Below, piece after piece: positions 9,650 through 21,520 of a stretch of DNA of 64,000 nucleotides. Source of the stretch: Hexactinellida sp. DTS-2022. Taxonomy: Eukaryota; Porifera; Hexactinellida. How positions within the stretch are numbered: the first letter of the stretch is position 1; every line of letters begins with the position of its first letter. The stretch spans positions 3,224,001-3,288,000 of the forward strand of contig JAPNXP010000003.1 in the NCBI GenBank assembly GCA_028753945.1, in the 5' to 3' direction. The notes below the pieces were generated by a model, which was not told where the DNA came from, made no database searches, and worked only from the letters and a program-made list of their open reading frames with translations. A program made the position numbers and the translations under genes.

Positions 9650-11057
9650 ATTATTTAATTATAAACAGGAGTGTTAGAAATGTTGTAATAGCCTATTTTT
9701 CTGTTAACTGTTAACAGCATTACTCTTGCTGTTTACAGCTTATTTTTTACACTCCTTCTTTAGAAATTTTTATCAACCAATTTTCAGTAAAATTTTCAAG
9801 TATAGAGTATCTGGAAACACTTACGATGGGTGTAGATAAGGGGGGGGTAGAGGAGTTTTAATCACTCCAGATATTATACAAACTGTGAACTATATGCCCA
9901 TACTATACTACATATAGATTAGTATATTACTCTGCTTGCGGTGTAAGCGCCACACTACTGAAAATTTATCCATTCACCTGCTTACACAAAAGTACACTTG
10001 ACAATTGTCAGTATATTTAAGCCACAGAAGGTAAAATTGTATGTAGCAGCTTTTTTTTAGTTTCTAGAAATAAGAAACTATTCGCTTTTAATTAAGAGGG
10101 CCCAGTAATTGCAAATCGTTCTTTCACAGTTGAATTTCGATCCCAATTATTATAGAATTTCTCCTATGAGATACAAAAGGAGATTAATGTAAATAACAGA
10201 CCCTTAATATGCTGTTAATGACGCATTTAATGTTAATAGTTAAACTACAGTTGGATGTTATATTTGCTGTTAGCTGTACAGCTCCTTCCCGCCCTGATTA
10301 TAAATTACATCATTTTTTCAGGCTGGCAATTCAGCTTTATAGATCAGCCCGTGACCAGCCTAACTACACAGTTGATGTTAGTTAGATCAGACTACAAGTC
10401 AATAATACATAATATATATTATAAAACAGCTCACAGACAGGATGGATGACACATTCTTTCGTATGCTTCCAAATTTATGAATACTTTGGTACATGTTTTC
10501 GTTTTAGTAAATAGCATTTCTTATTCTTTACATGACCACGCAGCAAAGAGCATTCCCATAGGATTTCAACTCTCGGGAATTTCCATATCATGAAGATTTT
10601 CCCCATTCCCCTCATATGGAAATGCTGTGGGTATTCCCATATCGACGGCAACACTGCCACCCAGTAGTAAACACTTTGAAATACATAATGCAGTAAGCAA
10701 TATTCGTGTCGGTTCGCTATCCATGGAGACCCATGGAGTCTACCTAGTACCTACATGAAAACCCTAAGCAACTCTTTAAACATACTTTGATTTGAATTCA
10801 ATGTAGTAAAGTTTAAATGGAAAAATAACAAATACACTAAGTTCGATGTAATACTGGAATTGAAGGAAAAATTGAGAATTCGAAGTTCGATTCTCTTTCT
10901 CCTGCCTAAATTTTATACCCCTATCATAAATGGTCTAGTTAGGCTTATCTATAAGGCAGAAAGGCCACCCAGAAAATAAGCGAACAATTTTGAAACTTTG
11001 CTGCTTAGAGTAGTATTAAATAGTTGTAGTATCCTACTATAACTATAGTCTATGATT
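9650..11057. other. Interior of the large inverted-repeat element, no gene seen
   Basis: AT-rich non-coding sequence. Two open frames of about 60 residues (10255-10449 plus, 10475-10660 minus) have no recognisable content. Short self-complementary words occur (GAATTTCCATATCATG with CATATGGAAATGC; CCATGGAGACCCATGG). Confidence 0.5.
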
Positions 11058-11097
11058 AAATAATCATTATTACGGAATAAAAAATTATAGTTTGTAT

Positions 11098-11346
11098 CAG
11101 GGAATTAAAGGTTCACGAACGGACTGAATAAACCAAATTCAGTTCATTTCAAATTAACGCACGTTCAGTTCGTTCACGTTCACCTCCTAACTTCAACACC
11201 ACCACCGTTCGTTCAGTTCGTTCAACTGCCGTTCAGGCAACCGTTGACGTTCGTTCAGTTCGTTCAGCTTAAATGCCATCAAAGTCTTGCGTTCAGTTCG
11301 TTCAGTTCAAATTCAATAAGTTCGTTCGTGAACCTTTCATTCCCTG
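11098..11346. mobile_element. hAT MITE with GTTCAGTTCGTTCA interior
   Basis: The inverted ends are CAGGGAATTAAAGGTTCACG and CGTGAACCTTTCATTCCCTG, with a perfect 8-bp duplication GTTTGTAT at 11090-11097 and 11347-11354. The interior is made of CGTTCAGTTCGTTCA words on one strand. The opposite arm of the host inverted repeat has the uninterrupted site (one GTTTGTAT followed by GTACCG, read inversely near 9613), so this insertion came after the arms were formed. Confidence 0.93.
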
Positions 11347-12259
11347 GTTTGTATGTACCGAATACACGAGGATAGCAGCCGGCATTCGATCTCTTTCGCA
11401 ATTACACAAACTCCTTAGTGTTTATTGATACAATGTAGTCTAGTCATTAATTGTGTGCAGGTACCAGTGTGTGCCCGCACACACTAATACACTGATTGTG
11501 TGCGGTAATACAGCAGTGTGTACCTGCACACACTAACATGACAGGGTGTGTGGGTACACACCGCAACATAAATACATGTAAAAAATTTACTTGTTTATCA
11601 TCCAGATTTTTTAGAAAATAAGGACGGCGGACGGGATTTTCTTTTTCTTTTTAATTCCATTCATATGAAACAACATATCCAATATCAAATAAAATACATA
11701 TTCTCATTTAATTTAATTAGAAAAACACAAGGCAATGCCCAAAATATAAAAGTAATGCTCTAAAATTTTTGACTTATTAAAATTGATACATTAGGAATAT
11801 TTAACATCAGTCAATAGCTAATATTTTGCACTATTAAGTTCATAAGTTAATAGTAAATGAATCCGGACGGAGTGTAAAAATTGGGACGGGCGGGAATATT
11901 AAACAAGTAATTTATTTGATAGGGCCTGACTTTTGTAGTATTAGATTTCAGATATTCGAATTTTTCGAGTAAATGCTCAAAGTTCGAGAGGTTCTATTAA
12001 TGCTAGCATAAAATGGGTGGTTCTAAACAATTCCTTGTTCCAAAATACACCATATAAATTGATTTTAATGAAAAAAAAAAGGTAAAAAATATCGGCGATT
12101 TTTGGCCCCTGGTCCCCGGGTTTGAAGGGGTGTAAAAAAATTTCCTCACAGCTTTGGGCTTGCAACTTTTTTTCTATGTTTATTCGGACACAGAAGAAGA
12201 CGCTAGTGTAGAAATTGTTTGGTAACAATTTTTTTCGAGGTTTTGAGTTATAATTCCCT

Positions 12260-13250
12260 AACTATAGCTACTCTCAAGTACCTGAAGTAGGCTCCTCAGT
12301 GCATTTCCAAGCTATCCAAATTTCTCACCCGCTGAATGTTGTAGACGTTCCTAATACTTCATTAGGAGTTAATATATTAACTGATCTCCATGTTCCAGAT
12401 GTCACAAATTCATTCTCGCAAGATTTAGATGCTATTGAAATTAATGAGTCTACCAATATCACATTATGATGTTGGGGATATATTAAATGGTAGAATTTTA
12501 ATAAGAAATCTCAGTGACGATGCAAAGGCCAATTATGTGTTACACCAATTTACACTCGGGAATAATTTCAAGTCATTTAATAAACAGGCCATTGTTCGTG
12601 AAATACAAAGCAGAAGAAATTTCTCGTCTTCCAGAAATCTTGGCTGGAACGATACGGGTGGTCAGTGTACAGTCCTACTGCTGGTGGAGGACTCTGCAAA
12701 TACAGTATAATCTTTTCATCAGAAAATGACATAAGAAAATACTGTGGCGTTCTTGTTAATAAACCGTTTATCAATCTGGTCAAAGCTACTGGAAAAGATG
12801 ATTTGTTGGAACATCATCAAAGTTTCCAATATCACAAAGATGCGGTTCAACAGGGCTTGCTCTTATTGCAGCATCAAAGAGCCCCAAAATTTCTCTACCA
12901 TTCATCATAAGCCAGGCCAAACAGGAGATATATAGAAAGAACCTCCACATCTTGAAGGCTGTCATTGAAGCTGTAGTGTTGTGTGGGAAACAAAACCTAC
13001 CACTTCGTGGCCACAGGGATGACAATAAAAGTACATCTTCTAATAAGGGTAACTTTTGTGCTATTATTTAAATGATGTCCAGGGTGATGTTTTACGGGAA
13101 CATCTCGAAAGTGGAAAAAAGAATGCGCATTACATGTGAAAAAGAATCCAGAACGAAATTATTGATATGATAGCTGAATATATCCGAAAGGAAAACACAC
13201 GAAGCTTGCTATTTGATAACTCCTTCTTTACTATTATGGCTGATGACATA
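12260..13250 (+). pseudogene. hAT transposase, ZMYM/DUF4371 type, decayed
   Basis: In shifting frames the plus strand gives VGDILNGRILIRNLSDDAKA and NYVLHQFTLGNN, then SPTAGGGLCKY (the TTF-type zinc-finger region), NKPFINLVKATGKDDLLEH and FQYHKDAVQQGLLLL, then the DUF4371 opening LHILKAVIEAVVLCGKQNLP and LRGHRDD, GDVLREHLESGKKNAHY, and LLFDNSFFTIMADD, the first catalytic aspartate region of hAT transposases. The order and spacing match the family. Several frameshifts and stops break it. It is cut off at about 13248, where a composite repeat begins, so the rest of the catalytic core is missing. The N-terminus lies at 8570-8700. Confidence 0.85.
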
Positions 13251-14140
13251 AAAAATGCTGAGTCATCAGCTATTATATTCTACTCAAACTTGAATATCTC
13301 TAAAATGAAGTGAACTAAATGGAAACTTCCACCACTCTAAGCGTCGATGCCTTCTGTAACACCTTTTTGAAATAATTTAACACCTTCATAGTGATGATGA
13401 CATGGCGAAAAAAAAATCCAAAATTGCAGCCTGTGCCGACAGCATGTTCCTTTGGAGGCACTATCAATAAATCACCATCAAAATATAGTGCCACCGAAGG
13501 AACATGCTGTCGGCACAGGCTGCAATTTTGGATTTTTTAATTTTTATTATTTCTGCGTAGACGGTACCCTGCCCTCCCCTTTATACATTAAGGGCTAAAA
13601 CTTGGCATGTAGGTGCGGAGTGACCGTTTAATTTGCACCTGGGGTTACGATTTCCGTTCAAGATTTCTTAACACCTATTTAATCCAATTAAACCTCATAA
13701 CATTAAATAATAAATAGTGAGCTTGATAAAATTTGCATATTTGGATAGAGAATTAAATTCTACACCTTTTCACAGTGTACGAATTTTCAAATTGGGCTTT
13801 GTTTGTGCCACAATTGAGTTGAAAATTTCTTTTGTTTACTGACACTTCAATTTCAGTAAAACTGTTAAATCTAATTCTATTGTTTCAACTTGTAGCAATT
13901 ATATTGATTTAACTTGTTAAATCTTACTCTATTGATTCAACTCGCGATAATTATATTGATTTAACTTAAATTCCAGCTGGCTTCTATTTAATTATAGTAT
14001 TACTATACAATGGATTAAATATAATAATATAATATAAGGAATTTGTTGACTTAACTCACTAACCGTGGATAACATTGCTAAAATAAATAACAAAAGTTTA
14101 CCCCTATATGCCAAAAATCTCATTTGGAAACCGTCCAGTT
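13248..14140 (-). repeat. Composite repeat, type B then A sequences, minus orientation
   Basis: This block contains in order the words of the family seen at 33290-44430, read in reverse: AAATGCTGAGTCATCAGC, the hairpin core (13416-13536), CGTAGACGGTACC, GGCATGTAGGTGCGG, CACCTGGGGTTACG, ACACTTCAATTTCAGTAAAA, and the CAACTTGT/TTATATTGATTTAA subrepeats. It directly truncates the hAT transposase. Confidence 0.8.
13416..13536. repeat. Composite-repeat hairpin core
   Basis: The arms AATCCAAAATTGCAGCCTGT and CAGGCTGCAATTTTGGATT, with CCGACAGCATGTTCCTTTGG and its complement, flank a short loop. Pairing is nearly perfect over about 50 bp per arm. Confidence 0.85.
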
Positions 14141-14221
14141 TCTTCAATCAACTCGGAACATACAAACAAAAATATACATATATACAACCATACATACAGG
14201 TTTGTGTTTTAATAGTATAGA
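14094..14221 (-). mobile_element. Helitron 5' end fragment
   Basis: On the minus strand it starts TCTATACTATTAAAACACAA, the same terminus as the complete element at 32665-33059, and it shares the further words CCAAATG and GGCATATAGGGGTAA with that element. The 3' hairpin and CTAG end are missing, so the copy is truncated. Confidence 0.65.
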
Positions 14222-14249
14222 ATCTATAGATGGATTAAATTTATTAAAT

Positions 14250-14600
14250 AAAATAAAGGAATATGTTTAGACGTAATAAAATTAACTGTGGATAATATTG
14301 CCAAAACAATTACAGAATTATACGTATAATACTTGTTATTTAGGATATTTAATGAATGTCATTAATCTCAAAACTGGTTTAAGATGAAACAAACTTCCAA
14401 TTATCAATCGTTCCTTTGTCTCGTGAAAACTTGATAAATGGGTCTAAATACCTAGAGGCGTTGATGACTTGGCGAAAAAATCCAAATTGCAGTGGTGTCG
14501 AGAGCATGTTCCTTTGGAGCACTATCAAATAACCAACCACCAAAATATAGTGCCTCCAAAGGAACATGTGTCGGCACAGCTTCAATTTTTAATTTTGTTT
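14250..14600 (-). repeat. Composite repeat fragment with decayed hairpin core
   Basis: The hairpin core (14476-14595) is preceded by CGTTGATGACTTGGCGAAAA and AATTATCAATCGTTCC, as in other minus-oriented units. The core has lost several bases relative to the consensus arms. Confidence 0.7.
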
Positions 14601-14650
14601 TCTATGCTAGTAGTCTAGTACATTACCAAAAAGTTTTTGTTATCCAATAG

Positions 14651-14837
14651 AGTAGATGTCGGATATAAGCACACCGTTTATAAGAACATATCGGATATAA
14701 GAATACTATGTTGGAAAATGGTTGCTATATACCCCTATGTTATTTATGTCGGTTATAAGAACATGCCGGTAAGCACTTTATATAAGCACTTTATTTGCAG
14801 TTCCCGACGATGTGCTTATTATAACTTGTATCCACTG
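14651..14837. mobile_element. pogo-type MITE, GGATATAAGCACACC family, copy 1
   Basis: The ends AGTAGATGTCGGATATAAGC and (inverse) CAGTGGATACAAGTTATAA match the two intact copies at 50837-50993 and 59287-59443. The left tip lacks its first bases, and TA follows the right end. The interior repeats the words CGGATATAAG and CGGTTATAAG. Confidence 0.75.
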
Positions 14838-14971
14838 TAGTGAATTCAAATCAAAATATAAGTTCCACCCTCTTCCCAGGATTGAACTAACTGGCAATCC
14901 CGAGATCCCGGGAATGGAATCCCTAATGGCACTAATGTCATACATATTTACTTAGAAACAAGTAACACAAT

Positions 14972-15274
14972 CAGTGGCGGATCCAAGGGGGAGAAGGAGG
15001 GTGCCCCCCTGAATTATCACCTGCTCCCCTACTTAGTAAAATAAACAATAATTTAGCACCAGTCATAGGCGTAACTAGAGTTACTAGACCCATTTGGGGG
15101 ACATTTGCCCACCCAGATTGCTAGATTGGGATATACAAAGGTATAGAGCGTGTCGCGTATGAGCATGACAACATCCGTGCCCACCCAGACCTGAAAGTTC
15201 AGTTTCGCATATGGCACCTATTATATACCTTTAGTATTATTACCCCTCCTCAGATTTGTCTGAATCCGCCTCTG
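14972..15274. mobile_element. hAT MITE, CAGTGGCGGATCCAAG ends
   Basis: The ends CAGTGGCGGATCCAAG and (inverse) CAGAGGCGGATTCAGAC are bordered by a perfect 8-bp duplication AACACAAT (14964-14971 and 15275-15282). Inside, CATAGGCGTAACTAGAG near 15065 looks like the start of another element of the same style whose other end I cannot place. Confidence 0.9.
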
Positions 15275-15510
15275 AACACAATAATAACAGTAATTAGGAG
15301 CAGTAATAGACAGGATTGGATTTTGTCCAGTCTAAACCCAATTTTGGACGGACAGTGGACAAAACCCGGTTAAAATCAATCAAACAGCTTAAACCGGACG
15401 AAACGTAATGCAACCTTAACGCAGTGCGGAAGAAAATATAATTACTGTTATATTGATCCAATAAAATAATACGTCTTTAAAGTTTATTAAACTTTCGTAT
15501 GGGTTATGGG

Positions 15511-15670
15511 CAGAGGCGGCGCGAGGGTGGGGCCAGGTGGGGCCTTTGCGCCACCTGAATTTAAGTGTGCCCCACCTCATTAATGTAAGTATGCCCCCAG
15601 TTTAATAGCCTGTGCCCCACCTGTGACGCAATTGTGCCCCACCAGTGGCGGCTGGCTAGCGTTGCCACTG
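15511..15670. mobile_element. hAT MITE, GTGCCCCACCTG interior
   Basis: A 160-bp element starts CAGAGGCGGCGCGAGG and ends AGCGTTGCCACTG, with a perfect 8-bp duplication GTTATGGG (15503-15510 and 15671-15678). The interior repeats GTGCCCCACCT. The two termini match only over CAGWGGC, so the inverted repeat is short. Confidence 0.85.
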
Positions 15671-16036
15671 GTTATGGGTTAATAAAATTAATGCTAAACT
15701 TGTATTTTGTTATAGGGACTCCGGAGTTAAATTAAGCTTGTATTCTGTTACAGGCAGTTAAGAGTGTCGAGAGCTAGATGATAATATTAAAAACCATGTT
15801 GGAATCATGCATATTATATTGTTATACGCATGTATTTGTTGATTAGATTATACTCTATTATTATACTCGGCTGTCTCGACGGTGACACATTCTATAGATT
15901 CAAAAGTCAGATATATTTGTCCAATTTTTATGTTTTGGATAGGTCGGTTTAACGATGATTTAACCGCTTGGCCAAAATCTACCAACCCTGCTAATAGTAG
16001 TAAGATTTATGTAAAATTTTCCAGAGTATGAGTATA

Positions 16037-16430
16037 CAGTCAACTCCCGTTATAACGAAGTGCTCGGGAAAGTGGTTTCATTTCGTTAAGCGGAGTTTGT
16101 TATAACCGGAGTTCGTTATAAGCGGAGTTCGATCTTAAAAGAGTTCATCACATGTTGAATTTCGTTGTAACCGGACTTTCATATAAACGGATTTCGTTAT
16201 AACCAGAGTTCGTTGTAAGCAGAATTCGTTATAACCGGAGTAAATCAATAGTTTAGAGGCTACAAGGGATTTAAATGAATTCGTTATATGCGGAATTTCT
16301 TATATCCATTTCGTTGTAACCGAAGTATATATATAATATAATAAGATAAAAGGATTTCCGGACCATTGAATGACTTCGTTATAAGCAGGTACTTCGTTAT
16401 ATCCGACTTGGTTAGAACGGTAGTTGACTG
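16037..16430. mobile_element. pogo-type MITE, CAGTCAACTCCCGTTATAAC ends
   Basis: A 394-bp element is flanked by TA (16035-16036, 16431-16432) with inverted ends CAGTCAACTCCCGTTATAAC and CAGTCAACTACCGTTCTAAC. The interior is a run of CGTTATAACCGGAGTT words, that is, reiterated terminus sequence. The CAGT-RR-ACTCC-TTATAACGAA form is that of pogo/Tigger termini. Confidence 0.9.
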
Positions 16431-16879
16431 TAGTTGAGTATAATCACAATTGAGTTGTCTGAATACGTAAAAACCGTTAATAAAATCTAAATTGGTTTGA
16501 GGCCATTCATTTTAATGATGAATAGAAAGGACATGCTTAGGGTAATACAATCTCTACATTTTCAATTTGGAATTCGAATTAGAAAAGTCACTGGGCCAGA
16601 AACAAATTTCGATATAAGTGAGGAACAAAGACGGTATTGAGAAATCGGGCTTCGATGTGCAAATCTTTAGGAAATTCTCCATCTCTTGTCCAAATTTAAA
16701 ATCTCTATCACCATTGGTATAGGCAGGCTGCTCTATACGGCCGACAGAACGATTTAAGAACTGTGCATCTTATTGTATTAAACTATAGTAGATCCCTACT
16801 ATATAATCTCTACTAAAAGAAGCACATGAAATGCAGATTCATTACCTATTATATTGATACTCAAAGTAAATAACTATAA

Positions 16880-17105
16880 AATGAAATGGGTTAGAAGGAA
16901 ACTTCCAAGGTGTTCCATCCGAAACACCTACCTGAAATGATTAAATTTATACGATCATTGTGATGATGACATGACGAAAAAATGTAAATGACAGCTGTGC
17001 AGACAGCATTTTCTCATGTAGGAACTACCAATAAACCACCAAATTATAGTGTCTCAAAAGAAATGTTGTCGGACAATTGTAAATTTGAAATTTAATTATG
17101 ACAGT
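16880..17105 (-). repeat. Decayed composite repeat with hairpin core
   Basis: AGTGATGATGACATGACG style words (here TTGTGATGATGACATGACGA), CAGCTGTGCAGACAGCAT and AATAAACCACCAAATTATAG follow the order of minus-oriented units. Many differences from the consensus mark it as old. Confidence 0.65.
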
Positions 17106-20100
17106 AACTGAAATGTAATCTCTATAAAACTGTAACTGTAGCTCAAACTGAATTTAACCATTTAAAATTAATCTCGCAGAAGTATCCAATTGAAACTCTG
17201 ATATAAAGGTATAGCAATGCTTGGATATATTAAAGTTCACTTAATTAGTGTGTGTCGCGAATTGGGCTAGATTGTCGCACCCTAATAATTCGACCGAAGG
17301 TTAGATAAAGGAGTTGAGCCATATTAAAGAACTTGCCCTCCAACAAATATCTAGGAAAATCTAAATTTTGGAAAAATACACATGTAGATTATACAGCTCA
17401 TAAGCATGAATTATCGTTTTGTCAAGAAAGCAACCAAAATCAAAAGTTGATTTAAAATTTAAAATAATCAATAAATACTGTAGTGAATATATCTTCACCA
17501 AGTGATAACCGAATATTAACCTTATGAATGACAAATAATATATTCGAATACAAAGTATTTAAAGTAAGTCAAATTAACAAATAGGAAATACAGGCTATCT
17601 CGCTTAATTAGGACATTTTTGTTTATGCTATTTGTCCCCAAATAACAAACATGTTTAGTTCAAACAAAATTTTGGGAACCTATAATTGGTTGCTAGAAAT
17701 TGCTCCCATTTAAATAGTACATTAATCCATAATCAGAATCCAGTAGAACATGCATAATCAACCATTATATAATCCGGAATTAAACTAAACCGAAATTACT
17801 CCTATGAGAGTGAGGATCGGATACAGTGTATTATACAGCCATTTGTAAGTACGCTCCTAATCCTGGTTAGATCCAATTTTCATACGCCTAAATCACAAAT
17901 TAATGTTACGGTATAGGAGAGGATTCCAAATTTTCTCGCTCCTAAATTCAAATTTACCAAAATCAAGCTCCAAAAGGAGCGTCTCGCGCTCCTGGATAAT
18001 TCCTTGGTCGGATATACAGGTTAAACTGTACCTGTTTACATAAATCCTTTTTGGAGAGAAGTGTTGATCGCTCAATCCATATTCTGGGTAGAAAAACATC
18101 AAACCCGCCCATTTTTCTAATGAATTTGTGATTTGGTTTTTTTGATCTAGATTTGCCGGTGTATGCTCGTAAAAACTCAAGCCATATCCTAATTGCTAGC
18201 AACTCAGCCAGATATTTAACATCCACAATGAAGTATCCTAGACAAAAAATATAAGAAAATGTTTAAGTAATAAATAAATAATTAAATATACAGTGTGCTG
18301 TCCTCTAGTATTAACTTGTATAGTCTCGAGAGTACTTATTACAAACTACGTTTTAAGAATTGGTGTACTGAAAAGCCAGCAATAAACGTTAGGGACTTAA
18401 GTGCCTGAGTATTACACTCAATAGCTGAGAGATCTGAAAATGCATTCAAGAATGGGTCTAGTCCAAAATCGGTGTTAGATCTACACTATCAAAATATTGA
18501 ATGAACTCTTGTAAAGAAGATGTGCTATAAACAGTCTGACTTAGAAACAATATACGGATGTTAGATAGTTTAAGATGGCGCACTGATTCTAAGATTTGCA
18601 GATATAAAACATGGTGATTAGGTCAAGACAACATACGATACAGCCCGAAATGGTGTTCTAATGGTTCGGTCTGTAAGAATTATGATAATAAATACAAATA
18701 CCAACAGGTCGAGGTCAGAATATTTTTTATCTCGGTAATACGAGAAATGCATGTTTTTTAGCTTGTAAATGTCTGTTTGCTGAATTTACCACCTTTTTCA
18801 GGCAGTGACTGTCAAGCATCAAAACGCTCATCATTAAATGTTAGAGGTTTTTACATAGGATCATTATAGAGCATATTTACATTGAATATTTTCCAAAGAG
18901 ATAGGGGAATCGCAATAACAACAAGTCAGATGTGCTCCATTTAAAGCTGGAAATTGTTGTTCATTCTGTATGTTTAAACTAGCTATGGTAGTTTCTAGAA
19001 TGACTTTCAAAAACCAACTAACATTTTACGTTCAAGGTTGGATGGATAACAAGATTTATTAGTCAAACGTGAAGCGAATTTTGCCAAGCTATTCTCTCGG
19101 AATTTTTAAGTACGGATAGCACGGAAAAAAACATGATATATTTTCAATTGTTAGGTACACTGGTCAAATGAAAACCGTAAAATCAGGATAAGAAGAGTTT
19201 ACCATCAGATTGTTGATTTAACCAATATTAGTTTTAAGAATATGTAGTTTTTAAGAATATGTATGGAAAATACTTCTATGAATATGACAAGTATATGGTA
19301 CTTTTGCTCCTGTTTGCCAATATGGGAAATCAATTTACTAGTTTTACATTAAGGGGATAGTTGTATGTAGAGATGATTTGTACTAATTCTTCGACGTCAC
19401 GAATACAAGATTTGATTCTCGAATAAATTTTCAGGTGTTACCGAAGCACATGACAAAATATGAACAATACAGGACCATTCTTAAACAGATTGGAGACCAT
19501 AATGGCGAAAACAGATTTGGTAGGTTTAGCTGGATCGAGGTTAGAAGCATGTATTTTACCCCCCTTATAAGAAATATCGGATTTGACATGAATCCCATCC
19601 AGTTTTAAATAACATGTATTTTTCCATTAAACGAATGTGTGGCTTGGTTAAAGAATGTAAAGTACCCATTTTCAATACCAAAGGTGAATTCAACTTTTGT
19701 AACGTACTGGAGTGTGGAAGAGATAAGGAAGACCGTGACCTAAGTAATAGAAGAATATAAGGCCATGGTTCAATTTCGGAAAAGTTAATTTTATATATAT
19801 TTCATTCTTGCATCATAACAAATATCCGTAGAATAAAAGAACGGTAATTATCCAAATCACTTATGCCACTTCATGGATATTGGATAAAAATTACTTAAAA
19901 TCAAAATGCTAAGAAATTTATAATTATAGCAAGATATTAAACTTCATTTCAGAGTAGTTTAAGCAGCTGTTAATACGCTACAAGCAGCATATTGTGTCTG
20001 GAATAAAATTCCTGTTAGAATTTTTTGGTCGGTTAGTGTATTTTAGGTTTAAAAAATTTAACTTTACTCAGTGAGGATGTTTCTCGTTTAGATAGTTTAC

Positions 20101-21520
20101 GTCTGTTCAAACATTTCAGACAAGATCTGCTTTTGACTCTTGATGTACCTCAGCCTGATGGTACAGTAAAAGTTTCCAGACGACCAGCCTATTCCTGGTA
20201 TTATTCCTCGTGTCTTTGACTTCCCTAACCCCTAACATCAAATGATGCGAACTCTGAGAGGCTGGAGATATTTACTCTCCTTAATCCTGCCTAGCAACAT
20301 CTTCAATAATTAATAAAATCAGGTTATATATTTGTAGTCTATAGTAATGAATTCAAATAAAAGTTGTATAATATTTGTGTTATTAATTAAATGAGAAATA
20401 GCAAGCGTGATTATGAACTAGAGTTGAGGATTTCGCTTTTTCTACATTTTAAGATGAGATTTTAAGACTAAAGATTCGCAATTATTCTCTATCCGGACAA
20501 TTGGTTTTTATGGAATTCCTCAGTTCAAACTTTGGGCCTTTCCAAACCTCGGCTTTCTGGGACTTTACAAGATGTAGATGTTGAATCATAGATCCCAATT
20601 GATTCAAGTCTCTCTACAAAAGGTTAGTTTTCTTATTAATAGACATGCCCTATAATAAAAACAAAATGTAATAAATTAAACAATACTCGCATTTTTCACG
20701 TGCTTCTTTTGGGATATTGGTTATACTTTTATAAATGGTTTCTCTATGTTTTAAAAAAAGGTTCAAGTGGCATTATCTTTGCATCGTATTAAAGATATTC
20801 GTGAGAGTGATATATTAATAAAAGATAAGTCGGACTACCATTTAGATTCTGTCGAAGTAGAAGTTAAACAAGCTATCCTAAATGTTCAAACATCAATGGC
20901 TAAGCTTGAACTTCGTAATGAATAGGAGTTATTACAGGCAATTTCTCGTCTAAAATTTATACTATGCCAGCTGGAAATAACTTACTTCCCAAGCAGAGTT
21001 ACAGACACAATGTCATTATCTGGAAGTTGCTTTAAAAGTCCAACTTATTTCCCATGCATGCTATAGTTTTCATCAAATTTCTCAGTGTATAACTCTTCCC
21101 ATCAAAGTAGTATACGTAATCTCACCTTAAAATCAGGTTTGGAATATGAACTCAAAGCGTTTCTTATTAAATCTATTGCACACTTTCCAAACAACAACAT
21201 CAGCTAGTGTTAAGCATTGATGAATTTGTTTTACAATCCGACTCTAGCCATAAAGGAGAAAAATTTATGGCTCATCCAGCACGAATGTTCAAGTAACGGC
21301 AAAAACTGTACTCGCTGTCATGGTAACTATCCTGTTTGAAAATTGGAGTTAAATTGTTAATCTATATCCTCTTGCCCCTTCAGACGCATAATAAATTTTT
21401 GAAATTGAAACAACTGTAATAGCTGATGTTGAGGCATGAAATCTCAATGTTTGTGTGTGGTATTGTGTTCTGATAACTTACCTAATAATCAAAATCTTTT
21501 AAAACAATTCTCGAGCAAAC
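17105..21520. other. Long stretch with no recognisable gene
   Basis: AT-rich sequence with no inverted-repeat element that I can bound. A pogo-like terminus (ACAGGCTATCTCGCTTAATT near 17591) recalls the element end at 63565. Two overlapping minus-strand frames at 17893-18226 (95 and 87 residues; one contains QVQFNLYIRPRNYPGARD) are unrecognised. A plus-strand stretch near 20060-20180 reads SEDVSRLDSLRLFKHFRQD then LDVPQPDGTVKVSR and looks once-coding. Another near 20840-20930 (VKQAILNVQTSMAKLELRN) looks coiled-coil-like. I cannot place either in a family. Confidence 0.4.

Larger units (their letters stand above)
8735..12240. mobile_element. Large inverted-repeat element, arms of about 0.9 kb
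   Basis: The left arm (about 8731-9650, starting CCTCGAAAAAAATTG) and the right arm (about 11058-12240, ending CAATTTTTTTCGAGG) are near-identical inverted copies; the right arm is lengthened by a 249-bp MITE. A second weaker match, TAGTTAGGGAATT on the left and AATTCCCTAACTA on the right, suggests the true ends lie near 8698 and 12260, perhaps with a TAG duplication. About 1.4 kb of interior shows no coding sequence. Open frames in the two arms are mirror images of each other and unlikely to be genes. The class is unknown; long arms recall MULE or foldback elements. Confidence 0.75.

Noticed and set aside
8735..12240. Polinton/Maverick because of very long terminal repeats
   Set aside because: The interior is only about 1.4 kb with no polymerase, integrase or capsid coding, and no 6-bp duplication was found.
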